This document shows positions 1 through 8,918 of a stretch of 64,000 nucleotides of DNA, piece by piece; position 1 is the stretch's first letter, and every line of letters starts with the position of its first letter. The DNA comes from Desulfacinum sp. Its GTDB lineage: Bacteria; Desulfobacterota; Syntrophobacteria; Syntrophobacterales; DSM-9756. The notes beneath the pieces were generated by a model. It saw only the letters and a list, made by a program, of their open reading frames with translations. It made no database searches and was not told the DNA's origin. A program made the translations under genes and the position numbers. The stretch lies in assembly GCA_014359885.1 (NCBI GenBank), contig JACIYN010000002.1, forward strand, positions 1 through 64,000, read 5' to 3'.

Positions 1-19
1 ACGGATCACGGACCTCGGT

Positions 20-1777
20 ATGGCCGCCCCCTCCACATCCCACGCGCCACGAAGCGCCCTCCGCCTGCTAAAACCCTTTCTGCGCCGTCACGCCCGGCGC
101 CTGGCGGCGGGCTTCGGGGCCCTTCTGATCGTGGATCTTCTCCAAGTGTGGATTCCCCGGGTGATCAAACACGCGGTGGACGCCTTGGGACGGCCCGGCA
201 TGAGCCAGAGGGGACTTGTGGTCTACGCGGCCGGCATCGTGGGACTTGCCCTGGTGATCGCCGTCTTTCGCTACCTGTGGCGAATCCTGCTGCTGGGCTT
301 TTCCCGCGTTCTGGAACGGGATCTGCGCGAGCGCATGGTGGAGCGCATCCTCTCTCTGGACCGAACCGTCTTTTTCCGGCGAACCACCGGCGACTTCATG
401 GCCCTTTCGGGAAATGATCTGGCGTCCGTGCAACTGGCCGCCGGCATGGGCCTGGTGGCCTTCGCCGACGCCGTCATCATGAGCGCGGCGGCCCTGGGTT
501 TCATGGCCTACATCCACCCGACCCTCACGGCCGTCGCCGTGGCTCCCATGCCCCTTCTGGCCCTGGCCACGCGCTTTCTTTCCGCACGGCTCCACAAACG
601 TTTTCTGAGGGTCCAGGAAATCTTTTCCCAACTTACGGAGCTGGCCCGTTCCACCTTTTCCTCCATCCGCCTCTACAAGGCCTACACCCAGGAAGAAGCC
701 CAGTGCCGGCGCTTCGACGCCCTGGGCCGCTCCTACATTCGAAACAACCTGCGGGTCGCTCTGGTCCAGGGAACTCTCTTTCCCTTCGCGGGCCTCACCG
801 CCAACGCCAGTCTCCTCCTGGTCCTCTTTTTCGGCGGGCGCCTCACCCTCCAGGGGATCATCACCACGGGCGACTTCGTGGCGTTCATCGCCTATCTGCA
901 TCTGCTCACCTGGCCCATGATGGCCTTCGGATGGGTGGCGAACCTCTTTCAGCGGGGTCTCACCAGTCTGGGCCGCATCGGGAGTCTTCTGGAAGAGCGG
1001 CCGGTTCTCCAGGATCCTCCCCGGCCATGGCCGCCGCCGCGGCCGCCGGTGACCATCGAACTCCACGGGCTCACCTTCGCCTACCCCGGCCGGCCGGAAC
1101 CGGCCCTTCGCCGCATTCACCTCACCTTTCCGGCGGGCGTTACGGGCATCGCCGGCCCCACCGGATCCGGCAAATCCACCCTCTGCCAGGTTCTGGCCCG
1201 GCTCTATCCCATTGAGGACGGCACCTACCTCCTGAACGGGACGGACGTGAACCTCCTGAAGGTGGCGGACGTGCGGCGCCTCATCGCCTACGTTCCCCAG
1301 GACGGTACGCTCTTTTCCGATACCGTCGCCGCCAACATCGCCCTGGGTCGCCCCGACGCTTCCCGGGAGGAGATCGAGCAGGTGGCCCGGGCCGCCGCCA
1401 TCCACGAGGAGATCCTGGCCATGGAGCACGACTACGAAACGCGGATCGGGGAAAGAGGCGTGCGGCTTTCCGGGGGCCAACGTCAGAGGATCGCTCTCGC
1501 CCGGGCCCTGCTCCTGGACCGCCCCATCCTCCTCATCGACGATGGGCTCTCTGCGGTGGACCTGGAAACGGAACGCACCATCCTGCGCTCGCTGAAGCCT
1601 TATCTGGAAAGGCGCACGTGCCTCATCGTCTCCCATCGGGTGGCGGCCCTGGCGGACTGCGACCGCATCGTCGTGCTGGATCGCGGGAGCGTGGCGGATC
1701 AGGGAAGCCACGAAGAGCTCATGGAACGGAATCTCTTCTACCGCACCATCTACCTGCACCAGACGCTCCGGCGCTGA
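20..1777 (+). CDS. ABC exporter half-transporter, degenerate-site subunit of a heterodimer
   Basis: This is a membrane-embedded ABC exporter half-transporter of 585 aa, the usual MdlA/MsbA-like length. A six-helix transmembrane domain fills about residues 25-320 and the nucleotide-binding domain follows. Walker A GPTGSGKS lies near 379-386, the signature LSGGQ near 483-487 and Walker B ILLIDD near 503-508. The residue after the Walker B Asp is Asp rather than the catalytic Glu, which is the hallmark of the degenerate site in heterodimeric exporters. The next gene starts 20 bp downstream and supplies the partner. The substrate cannot be told from sequence; lipid, drug or peptide export are all possible. 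The frame is open to the window edge, so a slightly earlier start cannot be excluded. Confidence 0.9.
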   Translation: MAAPSTSHAPRSALRLLKPFLRRHARRLAAGFGALLIVDLLQVWIPRVIKHAVDALGRPGMSQRGLVVYAAGIVGLALVIAVFRYLWRILLLGFSRVLERDLRERMVERILSLDRTVFFRRTTGDFMALSGNDLASVQLAAGMGLVAFADAVIMSAAALGFMAYIHPTLTAVAVAPMPLLALATRFLSARLHKRFLRVQEIFSQLTELARSTFSSIRLYKAYTQEEAQCRRFDALGRSYIRNNLRVALVQGTLFPFAGLTANASLLLVLFFGGRLTLQGIITTGDFVAFIAYLHLLTWPMMAFGWVANLFQRGLTSLGRIGSLLEERPVLQDPPRPWPPPRPPVTIELHGLTFAYPGRPEPALRRIHLTFPAGVTGIAGPTGSGKSTLCQVLARLYPIEDGTYLLNGTDVNLLKVADVRRLIAYVPQDGTLFSDTVAANIALGRPDASREEIEQVARAAAIHEEILAMEHDYETRIGERGVRLSGGQRQRIALARALLLDRPILLIDDGLSAVDLETERTILRSLKPYLERRTCLIVSHRVAALADCDRIVVLDRGSVADQGSHEELMERNLFYRTIYLHQTLRR

Positions 1778-1796
1778 ATCGAAAAGCGGACTCGCC

Positions 1797-3605
1797 ATGC
1801 ACTACGGCTACGGATATTTCGAAGAAGGACATCTGGGAAAGGTCCAGGACCTGCGCCTCTGGAAGCGCCTCCTTCCCTACCTCCGCCCCCACGGGCCTCA
1901 AATCGCCCTGGCCGTGGTCCTCTCCCTCGTCATCTCCGCGGCGGATCTAGCGCTGCCTTACCTGCTGCGCCTGGGAGTGGACCGCTACATCACGGCCCAA
2001 GGCCTTCCTTTGTCCGCAAAACTCCAGGGGCTTTCCCAACTCGCCGCCGTCTTTGCGGGCCTCATGGCGGTGGGCTTCGTGTCGGAATTCTTCCAGGTGC
2101 TGCTGCTGGAATGGACCGGCCAGCGGATCATGCACCGGCTCCGCCAGGATCTCTTCCGGCACGTGCTGCACCTGGATCTCCCGTTCTTCCACGCCAATCC
2201 CGTGGGGAAACTGGTCACGAGGCTCACCAACGACATCCAGAACATGCACGAGATGTTCACCTCGGTGATCGTCACCGTCTTCAACGACCTCATCCGGCTC
2301 GTGGGAATCCTGGCCGTGCTCTTCTGGATGGATGCGTCCCTTTCCGCCATCCTGGTCTGCCTCATCCCCATCATGCTGGGGGCCACCCTCAAGTTCAGCG
2401 CCCTGGCCCGGGAAGCCTTCCGGACCATCCGAACCCGCCTGGCCCGCATCAACTCTTTCCTGCAGGAGGTGCTGGCCGGGCTTTCCGTTCTGCAAATCTT
2501 CGGACGGGAAGAAGACACCCTGGATCGGTTCCGGGACCTGAATGAGGCCCATCGCAAGGCCGCCATGCACCAGATTCACCTGTTCGGGCTCTTCGTCCCC
2601 TTCATCGAAGTGCTGAGCTCCGCCGCCGTGGCGGTCATCATCTGGTACGGCGGCGGCCAGGCGCTGCGCCAGGCCGTGAGCCTGGGGGTTCTGGTGGCTT
2701 TCCTCTCCTACATCCGCCTCTTCTTCCAGCCGCTCCGGGAGCTGAGCCAGAAGTTTTCCATCGTGCAGTCGGCCCTGGCTTCCGCCGAGCGGATCTTCGA
2801 GCTCATGGACACCCCGGCGGACCTGCCGGTGCCCAGTGTCCCGCTTCGACCGCCCCAACTCAAGGGCTCCGTGACCTTCCAAAACGTCACCTTCGGCTAC
2901 GACCCGGAGCGACCCGTCCTGCAAAACATCTCGTTCCACCTGGACCCCGGTAAGTCCTTGGCCGTCGTGGGCCCCACCGGCGCCGGCAAGACCACCCTCA
3001 TCGGTCTTCTGGAACGCTTCCACGATCCCCAGGAGGGGCGCGTACTCGTGGACGGGATCGATCTGCGGTCCCTGGATCCCACCTGGCTTCGCCGCCGCGT
3101 GGGCCTGGTCATGCAGGATGTCTTCATGGTTCCGGGAACCCTCCGGGAAAACATCGGCCTGGACACGGAAATCGACGAGGCGAGACTTCGGGAGATCCTC
3201 GAACTGGCGCAGCTTTCGGACCTGGTGCAAAATCTCCCCCAAGGGTTGGACACTCCCGTGGGCGAAGGCGGGATCGATCTTTCCGCCGGCCAGAAACAGC
3301 TGCTCTCCTTCGCCCGCGTGTTGGCACGGGACCCCAAAATCCTTATTTTGGATGAAGCCACGGCCAACGTGGATTCGGAAACGGAAATCCGGATCCAGCG
3401 GGCCATCGAAAGGGCCCTGGCGGGCCGAACCAGCATCGTTATCGCCCACCGGCTCTCCACGATCCGGAAGGCCTCTCGGATTCTGGTGCTGGACGGAGGC
3501 CGGATCGTGGAGCAGGGAACCCATGAGGAGCTGATGGCAAGGCAGGGGTTTTACCACCACTTGATCCTCTTGGACCAAGTGAGGAGGGACGGATTAGAGG
3601 ATTAG
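1797..3605 (+). CDS. ABC exporter half-transporter, catalytic-site subunit
   Basis: This is the second half (602 aa) of the heterodimeric exporter begun by the preceding gene. An N-terminal transmembrane domain is followed by a nucleotide-binding domain with Walker A GPTGAGKT near 392-399 and a Walker B followed by the canonical Glu (ILILDEAT). Its signature is LSAGQ, not LSGGQ, near residue 495. In known heterodimers such as TM287/288 the altered signature of one subunit faces the altered Walker B of the other, so these two genes complement each other to give one good and one degenerate ATP site. The stop codon lies inside a GGATTAGA-type heptad/octad repeat. Confidence 0.9.
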   Translation: MHYGYGYFEEGHLGKVQDLRLWKRLLPYLRPHGPQIALAVVLSLVISAADLALPYLLRLGVDRYITAQGLPLSAKLQGLSQLAAVFAGLMAVGFVSEFFQVLLLEWTGQRIMHRLRQDLFRHVLHLDLPFFHANPVGKLVTRLTNDIQNMHEMFTSVIVTVFNDLIRLVGILAVLFWMDASLSAILVCLIPIMLGATLKFSALAREAFRTIRTRLARINSFLQEVLAGLSVLQIFGREEDTLDRFRDLNEAHRKAAMHQIHLFGLFVPFIEVLSSAAVAVIIWYGGGQALRQAVSLGVLVAFLSYIRLFFQPLRELSQKFSIVQSALASAERIFELMDTPADLPVPSVPLRPPQLKGSVTFQNVTFGYDPERPVLQNISFHLDPGKSLAVVGPTGAGKTTLIGLLERFHDPQEGRVLVDGIDLRSLDPTWLRRRVGLVMQDVFMVPGTLRENIGLDTEIDEARLREILELAQLSDLVQNLPQGLDTPVGEGGIDLSAGQKQLLSFARVLARDPKILILDEATANVDSETEIRIQRAIERALAGRTSIVIAHRLSTIRKASRILVLDGGRIVEQGTHEELMARQGFYHHLILLDQVRRDGLED

Positions 3606-3630
3606 AGGATTAAAGGATTAAGGATTAAGG
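3591..3630. repeat. GGATTA(G/A)-type short tandem array at a gene end
   Basis: About five imperfect copies of a 7-8 bp unit (GGATTAG, AGGATTAA) begin at the last codons of the ABC exporter gene and include its stop codon. The same motif in reverse complement recurs at the end of the oppD-like gene near 23.9 kb. Confidence 0.8.
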
Positions 3631-3683
3631 GCAGGTTCGGCTATGCGATGAAGAGCATGGGTGGAAGCCCGGGAGGAATGACG

Positions 3684-4175
3684 ATGGAACGGTGGAAAAG
3701 ACTCTTTCCTGTTCTTTGGGTGATGGGATGCCTGGCCCTGGCGTGGACCCAGGGCGTATGGGCTCAGCCGCCGGCGGATATGGGCGGTTGGGAAAAGGGC
3801 GGCGCTTACGACCGGCTCTACGACCCCCAGGAGAGGGACAAATTCAAGGGAACCGTGGAGGCCGTCAGGGAGGTGGTGCCGCTTCCCGGCATGAGCCCCG
3901 GTGTGGCTTTGGTGGTCCGGGACAGGGACGGGGAGGAAATCCTCGTGCACCTGGGCCCGCGATGGTTCATCGACCCCGCCACCATGGGCATCCGGGTGGG
4001 GGATAAGGTCAAGGTGACCGGTGCATGGGCCGAAATGGGCGATGAGGATGTCTTCATCGCCGCCAAGGTGAAGAAAGGCGAACACTTCGAATTCAAGGTG
4101 CGGCTCACCAAGGACGGAACCCCCTTCTGGACCCTGAGCCCGGAAGAACTGGCCAAGGAACGCGCCGGGCAGTAG
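3684..4175 (+). CDS. Exported OB-fold-like protein of unknown function
   Basis: This is a 163-aa protein with a clear signal peptide ending near 'VWAQ'. The start at 3684 is chosen because GGAGG sits seven bases upstream; the longer ORF-track start at 3648 adds residues before the signal peptide. The mature part has alternating beta-strand-like stretches (FKGTVEAV, ALVVRDRDGEEILVHLGP, VGDKVKVTGAW) that resemble the small periplasmic OB-fold proteins often found in anaerobic Proteobacteria. No catalytic motif or heme/metal site is visible. It stands alone between the exporter and a metallophosphoesterase. The function is unknown and the OB-fold assignment is inference from pattern only. Confidence 0.75.
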   Translation: MERWKRLFPVLWVMGCLALAWTQGVWAQPPADMGGWEKGGAYDRLYDPQERDKFKGTVEAVREVVPLPGMSPGVALVVRDRDGEEILVHLGPRWFIDPATMGIRVGDKVKVTGAWAEMGDEDVFIAAKVKKGEHFEFKVRLTKDGTPFWTLSPEELAKERAGQ

Positions 4176-4227
4176 GAGTCTTTCGTGAAAGACAACCGCG
4201 AATGAACGCGAATAGACGCGAATCATT

Positions 4228-4321
4228 GTAGACGCCATCACGGGGAGCCCGTGGCAACAAAGGTTAAAACGCACCTTTGGGAAGCAGGCTCCTGTAGGGG
4301 CGAATGATTATTCGCCCCTAC
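4228..4321. repeat. Dispersed palindromic unit with left flank (copy 1)
   Basis: The core palindrome GTAGGGGCGAAT-GATT-ATTCGCCCCTAC lies at 4294-4321. It is preceded by a conserved flank (CATCACGGGGAGC...ACAACAAAGG...ACGCACCTTTGGGAAGCAGG). The flank recurs, diverged, before the copies at 29.9 kb and 38.26 kb, so the repeated unit is longer than the hairpin. A CGCGAATGAACGCGAATAGACGCGAAT stretch lies just upstream at about 4197. Confidence 0.85.
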
Positions 4322-4397
4322 GGCGCGTCCCTGCGGGATTGAACCCAGCCTTCCAATCGGCAACCAACTCCATGAAAGGACAAAACGGCGAATCCCC

Positions 4398-5528
4398 ATG
4401 TGGACCTTCCTGATCCTCTTCCTCACCGTCTACACCACCATGCACGCGGTCTTTTACCACCGGGTGCGCATCCTTTTCGGCGACCGAAAACTCCTCCTGG
4501 GGCTCTGGGCGGCCTTCCTCGTGGTGATGGTCCTGGCCCCCGTGCTCTGCCGGGTGCTGGAGAGGCTCGGCCACGAATTGCCCGCGCGCGCCCTGGCCTA
4601 CGTGGGCTACACCTGGATGGGATTCCTCTTTCTGGGCTTTTGGGCGGCCGTGGCCGTGGGGCTCGTCAACGGAGGGATCTGGACCCTGAACCGGTGGATG
4701 GGCACCCAATTGGCCGCCCTGCCCGGCCGACCGGCCGCTCTGGCCGTGGTCGCCGTGGCCGGCGTTGTCACCCTGTACGGGGCCTTGGAGGCGAGTCGGA
4801 TTCGCATCGAACGGATCCAGGTGGCCACCGAAAAGCTCCCGCCGGGGCGAGACCGCCTGGTGGTGGCCCAGATCTCCGACGTGCACCTGGGACTGGTGGG
4901 CCGGGAAGCACGCCTTCGAAAGATCCTGGATGCGGCCCGCTCCGTCCAACCCGACCTACTGGTCTCCACGGGGGACCTGGTGGACGGGGCCACCCATTCC
5001 TTGGAGCATCTCCTGCCCCTTTTCCAGTCCTTCGAGCCCCCCTTGGGCAAGGTGGCCATCGTGGGAAACCATGAGTATTACGCCGGGATCGAGGCGTCCA
5101 TGGATCTCACGCGACGCGCCGGCTTTACGGTGCTCCGGGACGATGCGGTCACCGTGGCGGACACTCTCAACGTGGTGGGATCGGACGACACCTGGCGGGA
5201 CCGCCCGGAACTGGAAACCCGCCTGCTCCGATCGGTTCCCGGGTCTCTCTTCACCCTGTATCTGAAACACCGGCCCCAGATCTGCCCGGAAACGTTGGGG
5301 CTCTTCGATTTGCAGCTCTCCGGCCACACCCACCGGGGCCAGATCTTTCCCTTCACCCTGTTCGTGGCTCTCCAGTACCGCTATCAGAACGGCACGTACG
5401 ACCTGGGCCGAGGCTCGCTCCTTCACACCAGTCGCGGCACGGGGACCTGGGGACCTCCTATCCGCGTTCTTTCCCCGCCGGAACTCACCGTGATCGAGAT
5501 CGTAAGAAAAGAAGGCCGCGCCCCATGA
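4398..5528 (+). CDS. Membrane-tethered metallophosphoesterase (YkuE/LpxH-like calcineurin family)
   Basis: The 376-aa protein has about four hydrophobic helices in its first 140 residues and then a calcineurin-like phosphoesterase domain. The metal-binding blocks are present in order: ISDVHLG, STGDLVDG, GNHEYY and, near the C-terminus, SGHTHRGQ. These are the D-x-H, G-D, G-N-H-E and G-H-x-H signatures of binuclear metallophosphoesterases. The architecture matches YkuE/YaeI-type enzymes, which hydrolyse phosphodiesters of lipids or cell-envelope substrates at the membrane. The substrate here is not determined. The gene is monocistronic and follows a dispersed palindrome. Confidence 0.88.
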   Translation: MWTFLILFLTVYTTMHAVFYHRVRILFGDRKLLLGLWAAFLVVMVLAPVLCRVLERLGHELPARALAYVGYTWMGFLFLGFWAAVAVGLVNGGIWTLNRWMGTQLAALPGRPAALAVVAVAGVVTLYGALEASRIRIERIQVATEKLPPGRDRLVVAQISDVHLGLVGREARLRKILDAARSVQPDLLVSTGDLVDGATHSLEHLLPLFQSFEPPLGKVAIVGNHEYYAGIEASMDLTRRAGFTVLRDDAVTVADTLNVVGSDDTWRDRPELETRLLRSVPGSLFTLYLKHRPQICPETLGLFDLQLSGHTHRGQIFPFTLFVALQYRYQNGTYDLGRGSLLHTSRGTGTWGPPIRVLSPPELTVIEIVRKEGRAP

Positions 5529-5789
5529 CGGATGGCGATTTCCTTTGACTCTCCCCCCGGGATGTGTCATGGTCCTTTCACATCCTGGCACAACCCTCCG
5601 GGACGGCACGGAACCCCTATTGATCCCTCTTTTCAAGACAATATGTGGTTCACGCGACATCCGACGGGCGGTCACAGTGATCGGGGTGCGTCGAAGAGCC
5701 GCCGATTAGGGCGGTATGTCGCCCGGGAGTTCTCGTGGTTGTCAACGGGCGGCACCATGAGATGAAACCACGCTTGCAAAGGAAGAAGA

Positions 5790-6065
5790 ATGAATCTGTA
5801 CGTCGGAAATCTTGCCTACGGTGTCACCGAAGATGAACTCCGGGCCGCTTTCGCCGAACACGGCGAAGTGGAAAGCGTCAACATCATCACGGACCGCTAC
5901 ACGGGCCAGTCCAAGGGCTTCGGCTTCGTGGAAATGCCGTCCAACTCCGACGCCGACAAGGCCATCAAGGCTCTGAACGGCGCCAGCCTGCAGGGCCGCC
6001 CCATCAAGGTGAACCAGGCAAAGCCTCGGACCAATAACCGCTCCTTCCGAGGACCGCGTTACTAG
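5790..6065 (+). CDS. RRM-type RNA-binding protein
   Basis: This 91-aa protein consists of one RNA recognition motif. RNP2 is LYVGNL at residues 2-7 and RNP1 is KGFGFVEM near 43-50, each with its expected aromatic residues. Such single-RRM proteins occur in cyanobacteria and Desulfobacterota and are often cold- or stress-induced. The short C-terminal tail ends in an Arg/Asn/Phe-rich stretch (NNRSFRGPRY). It is preceded by about 260 bp without a convincing gene, which could be a long regulatory leader, and followed by a GC hairpin. Confidence 0.92.
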   Translation: MNLYVGNLAYGVTEDELRAAFAEHGEVESVNIITDRYTGQSKGFGFVEMPSNSDADKAIKALNGASLQGRPIKVNQAKPRTNNRSFRGPRY

Positions 6066-6084
6066 TTGGCACGGGCCGGCGCTT

Positions 6085-6109
6085 CCTCTCCCGGTTCTTC
6101 CGGGAGGGG
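6085..6109 (+). terminator. Probable terminator hairpin after the RRM gene
   Basis: CCTCTCCCGG-TTCTT-CCGGGAGGGG forms a stem of about 10 bp starting 20 bp after the stop codon. No T-run follows directly, so intrinsic termination is only probable. Confidence 0.5.
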
Positions 6110-6246
6110 GAGCGCGGCCTTCCCTACGCCCCACTCCACACCTTCCGCTCCCCCTTTGATTCTTTCCCAACGAATCCCGGTTTCCACATTTCCATTGACC
6201 CGGCGCTTGTTTCTCCGTATGGTTCGCATGCGAAGGAGGTGACCCC

Positions 6247-6672
6247 ATGCCGGCTCTGCCCGACGATCTTCCGGAATGTCTCGTCTTTTTGCTGGGCAAG
6301 GCCTACCAGAAGGCCCACGCGGACTTCAAGGCCCGGCTCCAGCCCTACGGCCTCACCAACATGCAGCACCTGGTGCTGGAAGGCCTCTGGTACCGCCAGG
6401 GGATGACGGCCACCGAGCTGGGAAAGTGCCTCATCCTGGACAAGGCCACCCTGTCGGGCGTCCTGGACCGCATGGAAGCGGCCGGCTGGATCGAAAAGCG
6501 CCCGGATCCCGAAGACCGCCGCCAGATGCGCCTCTACACCACCAAAAAGGCCGACGCCCTCAAAGACGACCTCATCCGGGAACGCCAGAAGGCCAACGAA
6601 GAGCTCCTGGCCGATTTCACCCTGGAAGAACGCGTGCTCCTCAAGAGGCTCCTGCGGGATCTCATCGGCTAA
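6247..6672 (+). CDS. MarR-family transcriptional regulator
   Basis: The 141-aa protein has the MarR winged helix-turn-helix. The recognition region reads TATELGKCLILDKATLSGVLDRMEAAGWIEKRPDPEDRR, including the characteristic wing D-x-R-D/E-x-R-like segment. The start is set by AAGGAGG seven bases upstream. It lies 134 bp upstream of an acyl-CoA dehydrogenase-like gene in the same direction, so control of that gene by an acyl-CoA or aromatic ligand is plausible but not shown. No operator was recognised. Confidence 0.9.
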   Translation: MPALPDDLPECLVFLLGKAYQKAHADFKARLQPYGLTNMQHLVLEGLWYRQGMTATELGKCLILDKATLSGVLDRMEAAGWIEKRPDPEDRRQMRLYTTKKADALKDDLIRERQKANEELLADFTLEERVLLKRLLRDLIG

Positions 6673-6806
6673 CGCCGGCCCGCGGCGCCGGCATGGGCCG
6701 CTCTTTCGACCGCAAGGTTTGTATGCGAAGCAAGGGGCGTCCCGCCCCGGCCGGGCCCAGCCGCCTGGGCCTTGGAGAAGGCGACCATCACAAGGAGGAA
6801 AAGACC

Positions 6807-8507
6807 ATGTTGCTGCATCCCAAGAAGGAAGACTACGCCCATCTGGATCCCCGCTCCCGGGAGATCATGCAGAAGACCATCGAGTTCTTCGAAAGGAAGG
6901 GCAAGGCCAAGCTGAAGGAAGACTACCACAAGCAGGTGTGGTACAAGGATTTCCTGGATTTCGTAGAGGAAAACGAAATCTTTGCACCGCTCCTCACGCC
7001 GTCCGCCTACGGCGGAGGCGACCCGGCCTACCGCTGGGACACCCGGCGCATCTGCGACATGAACGAGATCCTGGGCTTCTACGGCCTGCCCTACTGGTAC
7101 ACCTGGCAGGTGACCATCCTGGGCCTGGGCCCCATCTGGATGAGCGCCAACGAAACGGCCAAGAAGAAGGCGGCCCGGCTCCTCCGGGAAGGCCACATCT
7201 TCGCCTTCGGTCTTTCCGAACGGGCCCACGGCGCCGACCTCTATTCCACCGAAATGGCCCTCACGCCGCTGGGAAACGGCCGGTACGTGGCGGACGGCGG
7301 CAAGTACTACATCGGCAACGGCAACGAAGCCGCCATGGTCTCCACCTTCGGGAAGAACAGCGAAACGGACGAATACGTCTTCTTCGCCGTGGACTCGCGC
7401 CATGAAGCCTACGACTGCATCCAGAACGTGGTGGCCTGGCAGGGGTTCGTGGCCGAATACGCCCTGAACGGCTATCCCGTGACCGAGGACGACATCCTGT
7501 CCACGGGCCAGGCGGCCTGGGACGCGGCCCTCAACACGGTGAACGTGGGCAAGTTCAACCTGGGTTGGGGCTCCATCGGGATCTGCACCCACGCCTTCTA
7601 CGAAGCCATCACCCACGCGGCCAACCGGAACCTCTACGGCAAGTGGGTGACCGATTTTCCGCACATCCGCCAGCTCTTCGTGGACGCCTACGCGCGCCTG
7701 GCGGCCATGAAGCTCTTTTCCACCCGGGCCATCGACTACATGCGTTCCGCCAGCCTGGAAGACCGCCGCTACCTGCTCTACAACCCCATGGTGAAGATGA
7801 AGGTGACCACCGAGGGCGAGCACGTGATCAACCTGCTTTGGGACGTCATCGCCGCCCGCGGATTCGAAAAGGACGTCTACTTCGAGATGGCCGCCCGCGA
7901 GATCCGGGCCCTTCCCAAGCTGGAAGGAACCGTGCACGTGAACATGGCCCTGGTGGTGAAGTTCATGAAGAACTTCCTCTTCAACCCCGCGCCCTTCCCG
8001 GAAATCCCCAAGCGGGACGATGCGGCCAACGACGACTTCCTCTTCAACCAGGGCCCCACGGGAGGGCTCAGCAAGGTGCTCTTCCACGACTACCGGATCG
8101 CTTACGACAGCATGGATCTTCCCAACCTGGCCGTCTTCAAGGAGCAGATCGAGGCCTTCAAGCGGTTCCTCATGACCGCCCCGCCCAGCAAGGAACAGAG
8201 CCGCGACATCGACTTCCTGCTGAGCCTGGGCGAGCTCTTCACCCTGGTGGCCTACGGCCAGATCATCCTGGAAAAGGCCGCCATGGACGACGTGGACAAG
8301 AACCTGGTGGACCAGATCTTCGACGTCATGGTCCGCGACTTTTCCAAGTTCGCCCTGGAGATCTACTCCAAGCCCAGCAGCACACCCGAGCAGATGGAGC
8401 TGTGCCAGAAGATGATCCGCAAGCCCCACGTGGATCCCGCCCGGTTCGGCACCGTCTGGAACGACCACGTCTATGCGCTCAAGGGCGCCTATGAGATGAA
8501 TGGGTGA
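6807..8507 (+). CDS. Acyl-CoA dehydrogenase-like flavoprotein (long form)
   Basis: The protein has 566 aa from the ATG at 6807, which is preceded by AAGGAGG; the ORF-track frame extends upstream through the marR gene only by chance. Sequence blocks such as FGLSERAHGADLYSTEM and the following GGKYYIGNGNEA match the central beta-domain of acyl-CoA dehydrogenases (compare L-T-E-x-x-x-G-S-D and N-G-x-K-x-x-I-T-N). It is about 180 aa longer than typical butyryl-CoA dehydrogenases and belongs to the larger FadE-like forms. The substrate is unknown. It likely donates electrons to an ETF. The stop codon is inside a heptamer array. Confidence 0.8.
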   Translation: MLLHPKKEDYAHLDPRSREIMQKTIEFFERKGKAKLKEDYHKQVWYKDFLDFVEENEIFAPLLTPSAYGGGDPAYRWDTRRICDMNEILGFYGLPYWYTWQVTILGLGPIWMSANETAKKKAARLLREGHIFAFGLSERAHGADLYSTEMALTPLGNGRYVADGGKYYIGNGNEAAMVSTFGKNSETDEYVFFAVDSRHEAYDCIQNVVAWQGFVAEYALNGYPVTEDDILSTGQAAWDAALNTVNVGKFNLGWGSIGICTHAFYEAITHAANRNLYGKWVTDFPHIRQLFVDAYARLAAMKLFSTRAIDYMRSASLEDRRYLLYNPMVKMKVTTEGEHVINLLWDVIAARGFEKDVYFEMAAREIRALPKLEGTVHVNMALVVKFMKNFLFNPAPFPEIPKRDDAANDDFLFNQGPTGGLSKVLFHDYRIAYDSMDLPNLAVFKEQIEAFKRFLMTAPPSKEQSRDIDFLLSLGELFTLVAYGQIILEKAAMDDVDKNLVDQIFDVMVRDFSKFALEIYSKPSSTPEQMELCQKMIRKPHVDPARFGTVWNDHVYALKGAYEMNG

Positions 8508-8543
8508 TGGGTGATGAGTGACGAGTGATGAGTAATGAGTGAC
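8502..8543. repeat. GRGTRAY heptamer array
   Basis: Six head-to-tail heptamers (GGGTGAT, GGGTGAT, GAGTGAC, GAGTGAT, GAGTAAT, GAGTGAC) start at the stop codon of the acyl-CoA dehydrogenase-like gene and contain that stop (TGA). Confidence 0.85.
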
Positions 8544-8918
8544 GGGCCCAAGCGGATGCGATCGTTGAACGGGCGGGGGGCTGTAGGGGCGAATGATTAT
8601 TCGCCCCTACAGCCGGTGCCCATCGAGACCACCTGCCTCTTTCTGAGACTCTATAAATCCCCCTTTTCAAGGCGCATGCATAATTCCCCCCTTTTTCAAA
8701 GGGGGGTTAGGGGGGATTGCCTCCCGTTTTTCGGCACCTGGCGGGCGGGGATAAGCCCCGCCCCTCCCCAAGAACTCAGCCTGCTCCTGTAGGGGTGGGC
8801 TATATGCACGCCCGTCGGGACCGCACCAGGGGAAAGAATCGCTTACTCCTTCCCCCCCACGGTCCCATGTGTGGGTCGTTGTCAGCTTCTTGGGAGGAGG
8901 TAGGGCAACGGATCGGTA
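8508..8918. other. Intergenic repeat cluster without a gene
   Basis: The region holds the rest of the heptamer array, a dispersed palindrome (8581-8612), the widespread hairpin CCCCCCTTTTTCAAAGGGGGG (about 8686-8718) and a GGCGGGCGGGGATAAGCCCCGCCCC stem (about 8746). The ORF-track entries here encode only these repeats. Confidence 0.75.
8581..8612. repeat. Dispersed palindromic unit (copy 2)
   Basis: CTGTAGGGGCGAAT-GATT-ATTCGCCCCTACAG is a perfect 14-bp inverted repeat with a 4-base loop. It belongs to the same family as the copies at 4.3, 12.9, 28.6, 29.9 and 38.3 kb. Confidence 0.9.

Noticed and set aside
4294-4321. Dispersed palindromes as dedicated intrinsic terminators
   Set aside because: They lack T-runs, occur in both divergent and tandem gene gaps and share extended flanks, so a repeat-element origin explains them better. 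An incidental terminator function is still possible.
5532-5765. 77-aa ORF upstream of the RRM gene
   Set aside because: No ribosome-binding site, low-complexity content and no family resemblance. More likely leader or intergenic DNA.
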